Source of the DNA: Thioclava atlantica
Lineage (GTDB): Bacteria > Pseudomonadota > Alphaproteobacteria > Rhodobacterales > Rhodobacteraceae
Direction of reading: 5' to 3'
Length of the DNA: 64,000 bases
Assembly (NCBI RefSeq): GCF_000737065.1
Contig: NZ_AQRC01000004.1
Location: forward strand, 124,001-188,000
Within the stretch, counting starts at the first letter, position 1; every line of letters starts with the position of its first letter. The translations under genes were made by a program, and so were the position numbers. Under the pieces are notes generated by a model, which was given only the letters and a program-made list of their open reading frames with translations, was not told the origin of the DNA and did not search any database. Positions 39,710 to 45,903 of the stretch are shown here, piece after piece.

Positions 39710-40771
39710 TCAACGCGTCCCGGAACCGATCTGGGCACGGTAGATCTCGATCAGTTTGCGTGCCTCGTCGCGAATGTCGAAATGCGTCTCGACATGGCCG
39801 CGCGCCGCTGCGCCGAATTCCGAAAGCCGCGCCGGGTCCGATAGCAGCCCGGCCACCGCCGCGCGCAACGCCTCGGCCGATCCGGGCTCGACGACGAACC
39901 CGGTCCGCCCTTCCGCGATCAGTTCGCGAAAGGCACCGACATCGGAGGCGACGACGGGCACGCCGCAGGCCATCGCCTCGAGCGGGGTCAGGCCGAACCC
40001 CTCCCACCGCTGCGGTGCGACATAGACGTCAAGCACGCGGTACCAGTCGGGCATCTCCCAGACCGGCACCTCCTCGAGAAACCGGATCCGTCCCTCGAGC
40101 CCTTCCGCCGCCACCTTGCGCTTGAGCCCTTCGAGAAATCCCTCGTCCTTCTGGGTCGCCCGGCCGATCACGATCGCGGTGAGCCCCTCGAAGGCCCGGC
40201 ACAGTTCGATCGCGCTCTCGACGAAGAGATCGGTGCCCTTCTGCGCGCGGATCCGCCCGAAACAGCCGATCAGCGCCCCCTCGACCGGCAAGCCCAGCCT
40301 GGAGCGGATATCCGCACGATCGCTCGGCGGCGAGAACTGCTCGTTGTCGATCCCGTGATAGATGACGTCGGAGGGCCGCTCGAGATAGGCCGCGGTCTTC
40401 TCCGAGGTGGAGATCACCGCATCCATCTTCGCGATGAGCGTGCGCGTGAAGCCGGTATGATGACGCTGCGAGGCGGAGGTGAAGACGAGCTTGAGCCGCT
40501 TGCGCAGCACGTCGCGCAGCAAGAGCCCCACGACCATCTCGACATTGCGCCGCGCATGCCAGACCCGCCAGCCCGAGGGTCCGCTGCGGCGCATGGTCAG
40601 GAGCGACCAGAAAGACACTTGCGGGATATGCTCGGGCAGGCTCGGCGCGACCGCCGCGACCGCGATCGACTGCGCCTGGATCGGCACCAGCCGGACGACG
40701 GTCGCGGTTACGCCCGACAGACGCCGCTTCAGGTTCGGGACGAGCACGTCGATCTTCTCAACTGAAACCAT
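39710..40771 (-). CDS. GT4-family glycosyltransferase (GT-B fold)
   Basis: A 353-residue protein with a GT-B fold. The C-terminal nucleotide-sugar site shows GCFGRIRAQKGTDLFVESA, VPVWEMPDWYRVLDVYVAPQRWEGFGLTPLEAMACGVPVV (the E-x7-E motif is EGFGLTPLE) and the N-terminal region HTGFTRTLIAKMDAVISTS. Acts most likely on an envelope lipopolysaccharide or capsule. No sugar specificity can be read. The ATG at MVSVEKIDVLVPN is preferred over an in-frame upstream ATG for its similarity to the domain start. Confidence 0.87.
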   Translation of the reverse strand: MVSVEKIDVLVPNLKRRLSGVTATVVRLVPIQAQSIAVAAVAPSLPEHIPQVSFWSLLTMRRSGPSGWRVWHARRNVEMVVGLLLRDVLRKRLKLVFTSASQRHHTGFTRTLIAKMDAVISTSEKTAAYLERPSDVIYHGIDNEQFSPPSDRADIRSRLGLPVEGALIGCFGRIRAQKGTDLFVESAIELCRAFEGLTAIVIGRATQKDEGFLEGLKRKVAAEGLEGRIRFLEEVPVWEMPDWYRVLDVYVAPQRWEGFGLTPLEAMACGVPVVASDVGAFRELIAEGRTGFVVEPGSAEALRAAVAGLLSDPARLSEFGAAARGHVETHFDIRDEARKLIEIYRAQIGSGTR

Positions 40772-40904
40772 CAGGCCCTCAAATCCGCACCGGTGCAGCC
40801 GCGGCGCTTGCCCGGAACCTCCGGCCAATCCGCCATCTCCTGTTGCCATCATTCACCGCGACAGGCAATCGCCCGGCCGCTTGCCCGGCGCGGAGCCGCC
40901 CGTC

Positions 40905-41621
40905 TCAGGCCTGCTCGCCCTCATCGAGATCGGCTTCCCCGACCTCCCGGCTCAGATCGCGCACCGCCTGCGCGGCTTCCTCCTGGCGCAGCCCCGCCCG
41001 TGCCGCGAGCCGCAACGCATGGCTCGGCTCCTTCGCGACCGCGGGCATGACCGGATCGTATCCCGCCGCGATCACCGCCGCGATCTCGGGACGCAGGACC
41101 GTCACCCCGCGCGCCAGCGCCAGCGGCGATTGCTTGGCGAAAGCCGTATCCGACCAGAGCAGGATCATCTGCACCGCCTGGCTGAGCGCGATCACCTCGG
41201 CCGGCACCTCGTCGAGCCCCGCATCCATCCGCACGAAGCTAAAGCAGGCCCGGATCGCGCCCGCCTCGTCGAAACGGAACACCCGGTACTGGTTCGCGCC
41301 CTGGTCGTCGAGCCGGGCCACGAGATCCTGCAGCCCGTCGATCAGGTGATCGAGATTGGGAACCTCTAGAAGCTCCTGCCAGTCGCGGAAGAAGAAGATC
41401 ATCAGATTGGCGCCCAGTTCGGGATCGGTGTCGGACATCTTGTGCCCCGCTAGCGCGACCACCGCCTCGACCGCACCTTTCACCGTCGCGAGCGTCGCCG
41501 CCTCGACCCCGAAGACGACCGGCACGATCGGCCGCCCCCAGCGCGCGAAGAGATACTCGCCCGAGGCCCGGGTGAAGAGCGCCTCCACCATGTCATTCGT
41601 GATCTGCGCCGTCTCCACCAT
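40905..41621 (-). CDS. Conserved protein of unknown function
   Basis: A 238-residue acidic cytoplasmic protein without signal peptide or membrane helix. It has a well-packed alpha/beta pattern (VPVVFGVEAATLATVKGAVEAVV; MIFFFRDWQELL) and ends in an acidic tail EVGEADLDEGEQA. No catalytic motif is recognised. It seems a real gene: good codon bias and no interruption. It stands alone, 133 bases upstream of the glycosyltransferase gene on the same strand. Function unknown. Confidence 0.7.
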   Translation of the reverse strand: MVETAQITNDMVEALFTRASGEYLFARWGRPIVPVVFGVEAATLATVKGAVEAVVALAGHKMSDTDPELGANLMIFFFRDWQELLEVPNLDHLIDGLQDLVARLDDQGANQYRVFRFDEAGAIRACFSFVRMDAGLDEVPAEVIALSQAVQMILLWSDTAFAKQSPLALARGVTVLRPEIAAVIAAGYDPVMPAVAKEPSHALRLAARAGLRQEEAAQAVRDLSREVGEADLDEGEQA

Positions 41622-41698
41622 GCAGCCTCCCTCGCTTGCGCGGCTCCAACCTAGGGGATCGCGGCCAGGGGCGAAAGGGGCCCTCTCCGAAGAGAAAC

Positions 41699-41759
41699 GG
41701 GGTGAGGTGCCATCAGCGCCTCACCCCGAGCAAAAAGCCGGGCACCTCTGCCTCACCCC
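41699..41759. repeat. Overlapping inverted repeats between 40905 gene and receptor-only luxR
   Basis: GGGGTGAGG at 41699-41707 is the reverse complement of CCTCACCCC at both 41719-41727 and 41751-41759, and GAGGTGCC (41704-41711) is the reverse complement of GGCACCTC (41741-41748). Two mutually exclusive hairpins can therefore form. Probably the terminator region of the minus-strand luxR-type gene, perhaps more. Confidence 0.5.
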
Positions 41760-41807
41760 AGCCCAAGGTCGGGGCTGCGATCACTTCGGTTATTGCCTCC
41801 CGAGGAG

Positions 41808-42290
41808 TCAGCCACCGCGAAGCGAGAGGTTCAGCTCCCGCAGCGGGGCCAATTCTTTCTCGGACATCAGCGCGACGCCGTTCGTCATTTCATGCAGCTC
41901 TTCGATGAGCGCGCGCGCCTCTTCGGTTTCGGCCCGTCCGATCTCCTTGGAAGGATGCGCGAAAAAGCCGAAGGACCGCGATTCCTTGCCGATGGAGATC
42001 ACCTTTCCGTATCGCAGCCCGAACTCTGCGGCTTGGCCGAGCACGTTGCTTTCGTCTTGATCCGCGAGGTCAGACCAGTCGCAAATTCCGGTATGCGCGA
42101 TGGCCCACTGGACCGCCGGATCGACGAAAACAAGGCCGTTTTCGCTATAGTAATCGACCCATGACTGTGGATAGGTCTGATAAAGCAGTGTAGGGTTGGC
42201 AAAGCGTATGTGCAGTCCCAAAGCGAATTTCCAGTCCGAGATCTCACTCAGACGTTGCAAGCCCTGGCGCATTGTGTGCACGTTGATCAT
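41808..42290 (-). CDS. LuxR-type autoinducer-binding domain protein lacking DNA-binding domain
   Basis: A 160-residue protein that matches only the N-terminal autoinducer-binding domain of LuxR. The conserved pocket residues appear in order: W and Y in QSWVDYYSE, D in VDPAV, W in CDWSDL, and G in LRYGKVI. It ends LRELNLSLRGG, right where a full LuxR would continue into the helix-turn-helix, and no HTH remnant was found in the sequence after the stop. The start MINVHTMRQG is chosen from the AAGGG 8 bases upstream; longer alternatives lack this. Divergent from a full LuxR. Confidence 0.8.
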   Translation of the reverse strand: MINVHTMRQGLQRLSEISDWKFALGLHIRFANPTLLYQTYPQSWVDYYSENGLVFVDPAVQWAIAHTGICDWSDLADQDESNVLGQAAEFGLRYGKVISIGKESRSFGFFAHPSKEIGRAETEEARALIEELHEMTNGVALMSEKELAPLRELNLSLRGG

Positions 42291-42400
42291 GCAAAAACCC
42301 TTGAATTCATTTGAAGATGACTCTTTGAAGAAGTCCCGTAGAAAAAGACCTGATCTCGTCGAGCCGCTCATCCGTAAAGACTACGGCCCACTCGGTCACA

Positions 42401-43021
42401 ATGGAAGCGCCGAACGGTATGAACCTTAGTGATTTTCAAAGTCTTTTCGCCGAACTCGCACCTGCAGGCTGTTACGTCGCCTTGCGGGTCGGCTTTTACG
42501 CGCCGGAAGCCGAGTTGAACCTGTTCCCGGCCGAGTGGATCGACCACTATACTCTTTCCGGACATGCGCTGGCCGATCCCCTCTTGCGGTGGTGTCAGGA
42601 AAATGCGGGCTACGCACGCTGGCGGGACATCGACGGATTGGCCGCCACCCGCGTCATGCGCGACTATCAGTCTTTTGGCTATACATTCGGGAGCGTCGTG
42701 TCGATCCGTGGGACGCTTTCGATGCCCAAGCGGAGCCTGGGGATCTTCGCGCGCTCTGACCGGGACCTGCTGGATTCCGAGATGGAGGAAATCCAGAAGA
42801 GCCTCTCGCGCATCCATGCCTACGAACCCAAGGCGCTGACGGATGCGCAACTGGAAGCACTTCAACTCTATTCCAGGGGCTATCTCCAGAAAGAGATTGC
42901 CTACAAATTGCAGATCTCCGTCGGTGCGGTCAAAGCGCGGCTCCGGGGCGGTGCGGACCGCCTCGAGGCCAGGACGCTGAGGGAAGCCGCCCACATTGCC
43001 GCAAGCCGAGGGCTTCTCTGA
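42401..43021 (+). CDS. LuxR-family transcriptional regulator 1 (autoinducer binding)
   Basis: A 206-residue LuxR regulator. N-terminal autoinducer-binding domain: W and Y in AEWIDHYT, D in LADPLL, W in YARWRDI. C-terminal HTH (about 145-206): LTDAQLEALQLYSRGYLQKEIAYKLQ retains the conserved E, L and G of LuxR, but the recognition part GAVKARLRGGADRLEART departs from the consensus (R where a histidine is common). It could therefore read another DNA site. The ATG at 42419 is an alternative start. Divergent from the receptor-only gene. Confidence 0.85.
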   Translation: MEAPNGMNLSDFQSLFAELAPAGCYVALRVGFYAPEAELNLFPAEWIDHYTLSGHALADPLLRWCQENAGYARWRDIDGLAATRVMRDYQSFGYTFGSVVSIRGTLSMPKRSLGIFARSDRDLLDSEMEEIQKSLSRIHAYEPKALTDAQLEALQLYSRGYLQKEIAYKLQISVGAVKARLRGGADRLEARTLREAAHIAASRGLL

Positions 43022-43147
43022 CGCGTCGCGTTAGGATACCCCTTGAACTTGTGATAGACATCGGATGGGAGATTGCGCATGGCAATCTGCAAATCCTTTT
43101 TGGTGGACGAACGAGTTGGACCTCGTCCATTTGGGCAGGACGCGTGA

Positions 43148-43849
43148 ATGGATATCATCGACCTGGGCTCTGTGCCGTCGAGTTCGGAGAACTACGTTTG
43201 CTACATTGAACAAATGTGCGACACTCTGGGCCTCGATTTCGGCTCCTACGCGTCTGTAAACCCCGTGACGGGGGCAGTCGTCGGGTACGCCAACTACCCG
43301 GACCCGTGGAAAACCCACTACATGACTCGCAATTTGCATCGGGTGGATCCCACCCTGCAAAAAGCAAGCTTGAGCATCGCACCAGTGGATTGGCAGCGGT
43401 TCGAAAGGGACCAGAAATTCAAGTCGGTATTCTTTGCGGCGGAGGATTTCGGGATCACGGCTCAGGGTTTGACGGTCCCAATTCGCGGCCCCTATGGCGA
43501 TCGTGGCTTGCTCTCGGTGACGCGGAACTGCTCGCAAGAGGAATGGGAAAAGCTCAAGCGCCATATTATGGGCAATCTTCAGACCGCGGCTGTCCATCTG
43601 CACGACTCGATTATGCGTTCGACCGGTCTCATTGGCGCCTTGGGATATCCGGCACTCTCGTCCCGGGAAAAAGAGATTTTGCAGTGGACCGCGGCGGGAA
43701 AACTTCAGCAGGAAATCGGCGATATATTGTCGATTTCGTATCGCACTGTCGAAATCCATTTGCGATCAGCACGATACAAACTTGGCGCAGTCACCACCGT
43801 CCAAGCGGTAGGCCGAGCCATCGGAATGGGGCTGATCCACCCGAGTTGA
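43148..43849 (+). CDS. LuxR-family transcriptional regulator 2 (autoinducer binding)
   Basis: A 233-residue LuxR regulator with full architecture. The binding domain has W in DPWKTHYM, Y, D in VDPTLQKA and W in VDWQRFERD. The C-terminal HTH is canonical: LSSREKEILQWTAAGKLQQEIGDIL, then ISYRTVEIHLRSARYKLGA and VQAVGRAIGMGLI. Likely the main AHL receptor of this locus, given its position before luxI. It is 126 bases after regulator 1 and on the same strand. Confidence 0.9.
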   Translation: MDIIDLGSVPSSSENYVCYIEQMCDTLGLDFGSYASVNPVTGAVVGYANYPDPWKTHYMTRNLHRVDPTLQKASLSIAPVDWQRFERDQKFKSVFFAAEDFGITAQGLTVPIRGPYGDRGLLSVTRNCSQEEWEKLKRHIMGNLQTAAVHLHDSIMRSTGLIGALGYPALSSREKEILQWTAAGKLQQEIGDILSISYRTVEIHLRSARYKLGAVTTVQAVGRAIGMGLIHPS

Positions 43850-44315
43850 GCGCACGCAATGTGAGCGTTTCTGCCACTCAAGGTTGCAACCAATTCGATG
43901 GGTTTAACGGCGTGAATCCGGAATTGTTTTACATCCGAAACTGCGGGGAATTGCGCTGACCTCGCGCATTCATGCAGCACCAAGGGCGCGAAAAACATCA
44001 CGCGCGAGATTAAGAAACTGGCCCGTTGATTTCGGACTGACGGCGAAAATCGACGCCCTTTGTGCCGCTTTCGCCTTTCCGCGCGCTTCCAAAAACTGAG
44101 CCTCCCTGCCATTCGTTTGGCACACGCTCGTACGATGATTTTCGGTCGAAAAAAGCAGACGCCCGAATAACATTTACACGCAATGGTTGTGTTCCGCCAA
44201 GCTTTCCAAATCCATCAGGCCCGCCCCCAAGCAAGCACTTAGGGATTTCCCTTATTTCCAGCTCCCGGCATCGAGAATTATAAATCTTAACCATAACGCA
44301 ATCGGGGCTATCACA
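43850..44315 (+). promoter_or_regulatory. luxI promoter region (466 bp)
   Basis: No ORF of note. The region is more AT-rich than the surrounding genome. A 12-base dyad AGGGA-TT-TCCCT lies at 44241-44252, about 64 bases before the luxI ATG, where a lux-box-like operator would be expected, but its sequence is not a classical lux box. It probably carries the quorum-regulated luxI promoter. Confidence 0.4.
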
Positions 44316-44957
44316 ATGATCATCATCGTCGACTCTCTCAATGCTCACGAATATCCGGACCTTCTCAAACAGATGCACGAGCTCAGAGCGCGGGTCTTCA
44401 GCGGAAGGCTCGGCTGGGACGTCAAGGTTGTCGATGGCATGGAACGCGATGCTTTCGACGAGTTGGATCCTGCCCACGTCATCAGCATCGATGACGAAGG
44501 CCGCGTTGTCGGCTGCATGAGGCTTCTGCAGACCACCGGTCCTCACATGCTCTCCGACGTCTTTTCCTGCCTTCTCGATGGGGAGCCCCCCATTCGCAGC
44601 CCGCTGGTCTGGGAAGCTACCCGCTTCTGCGTCGACACCAATGTGCTCGTCCGTGGGGCGGCGCGGAACTCGATCTCCTACGTCACGAGCGAAGTGATGA
44701 TCGGCGCGTTTGAATACGGCATGGCCGCGGGCATCACGGATGCTGTCGCCGTCATCGACCCTGTCATGAACCGCGTGATGAAACGCTCGGGCAACGCGCC
44801 TTATGGCTACCTCGGTTCGCCCCATCCCATGGGCAAGGTCACGGCGCTCGCCGCTCTCATGGATTGTTCGGAAAAACGCATCGCTCAGATCCGCGAGTTT
44901 TCGGGCATCCATCACGACGTCTTCAGCGTTACCGCTCTGGAGGAAACCAGGCCATGA
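44316..44957 (+). CDS. luxI: Acyl-homoserine-lactone synthase LuxI
   Basis: A 213-residue autoinducer synthase. Invariant residues are present in order: R and F in RARVFSGRLGW (with W), E and D in GMERDAFDELD, R in GCMRLL, F in DVFSC, E and R in WEATRFCVD. It makes an N-acyl-homoserine lactone from SAM and acyl-ACP; chain length cannot be read. Located after two luxR genes, followed by the coupled small ORF. The upstream ORF extension to 44187 lacks homology. Confidence 0.95.
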   Translation: MIIIVDSLNAHEYPDLLKQMHELRARVFSGRLGWDVKVVDGMERDAFDELDPAHVISIDDEGRVVGCMRLLQTTGPHMLSDVFSCLLDGEPPIRSPLVWEATRFCVDTNVLVRGAARNSISYVTSEVMIGAFEYGMAAGITDAVAVIDPVMNRVMKRSGNAPYGYLGSPHPMGKVTALAALMDCSEKRIAQIREFSGIHHDVFSVTALEETRP

Positions 44958-45250
44958 CAGTCTACTCCAAATTCCCGAAACCCTATGCAGCGGCGGAGCG
45001 TATAGACGCCTCCAGCGAGCTCGCGTCACATCAATGGATCGTTCGTATCCTCGCTGAGATCGTCGAATATTCCGAGGCTCATCGCCTGGATGCAGTGGCG
45101 GATCCCCTGATCGCCGCTATCGAGGAAATCGCGCCCGCGCTGGCGAGCGGCAAGGTCGCGGATGAACCTGCAGTGTCCGATGGCGGAAGCCGCGGCGCAC
45201 GGGAGCCTGCAGAGGTTATCCGTTTCCCCAAAAAGAACTTGCGCGGATGA
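44954..45250 (+). CDS. Small protein translationally coupled to luxI
   Basis: A 98-residue protein beginning MTVYSKFPKPY; its ATG overlaps the luxI stop (ATGA). It is predicted mainly helical in the first 68 residues (HQWIVRILAEIVEYSEAHRLD), with a low-complexity basic tail ending IRFPKKNLRG. No membrane segment or known domain. The coupling makes a role in quorum-sensing output or synthase control likely, but the function is unknown. Confidence 0.75.
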   Translation: MTVYSKFPKPYAAAERIDASSELASHQWIVRILAEIVEYSEAHRLDAVADPLIAAIEEIAPALASGKVADEPAVSDGGSRGAREPAEVIRFPKKNLRG

Positions 45251-45903
45251 ACCAGCAGCCCCCCGGGCCGAGCGCAACCTGACAAACCATTCGCGCCCAC
45301 CCTCGAGGCCTGTGCAGACTCTCGAATACCGAAATTGCTGCTCGCCGCGCCAATCCTGCGACCGCCCCCCCTGCGATCCTGCATACCGATGCGCAGCGCG
45401 CGATTGCCGCTCGTGCGGTACGCTTCGATGAACTTGGGCAGCCTGCCACGTCGCGGCACCTCGCGATTGTTCGTGCAATGAGGCGCTGAAAACCGCCTCC
45501 GTCTTCCCCTCCATCTGGCGACAACCGCGACGGATCGCGCCCCCTCCACGTGATATTTGCGCATCTGTCTCAACCCCGAGGCATGGCGCCTCCATCTCCA
45601 GCACCGGAAAGAAGGCAGAATGACCAACCTGCCAAGTTCGGTCTGGCGTTTTCTTGTGATATCCGACCTGCCGACGATGCTCGTGGCGCGAGGCCAATAA
45701 CGACCGGTCTCGGGGCCGAGCCCCGGTGATCTGCGCTTGCCGCCTTCGCGGGTCACGCCTATAAGGGCGGCATGTTCTGGCTGGCCCACTCCCCGCGAAT
45801 TATTTGCCCGGCGCTCTGACGCGTCAGGGTAGCCGGGATATTGAGCCCACGCCTTAGGCGCGCTCCGTCGCGCGCCCACCCTTTCCCCGAGGACGACATA
45901 TCC
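45251..45903. other. 653-bp gap before ileS without a recognised gene
   Basis: Long open frames exist on the minus strand but show no recognisable domain and read like GC-rich chance frames or a decayed gene. Two small structures are notable: a perfect 12-bp palindrome CTGACGCGTCAG (45816-45827) and a 7-bp hairpin GGCGCGC-TCCGTC-GCGCGCC (45857-45876) right before the ileS ATG. The ileS promoter and leader must lie here. Confidence 0.5.

Noticed and set aside
45026-45697. 223-codon minus-strand frame as a possible gene or transposase remnant
   Set aside because: No domain or transposase motif could be recognised and part of it is antisense to the small gene after luxI.
45857-45876. Possible T-box before ileS
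   Set aside because: Only one short hairpin and no T-box sequence; T-boxes are not expected in this group.
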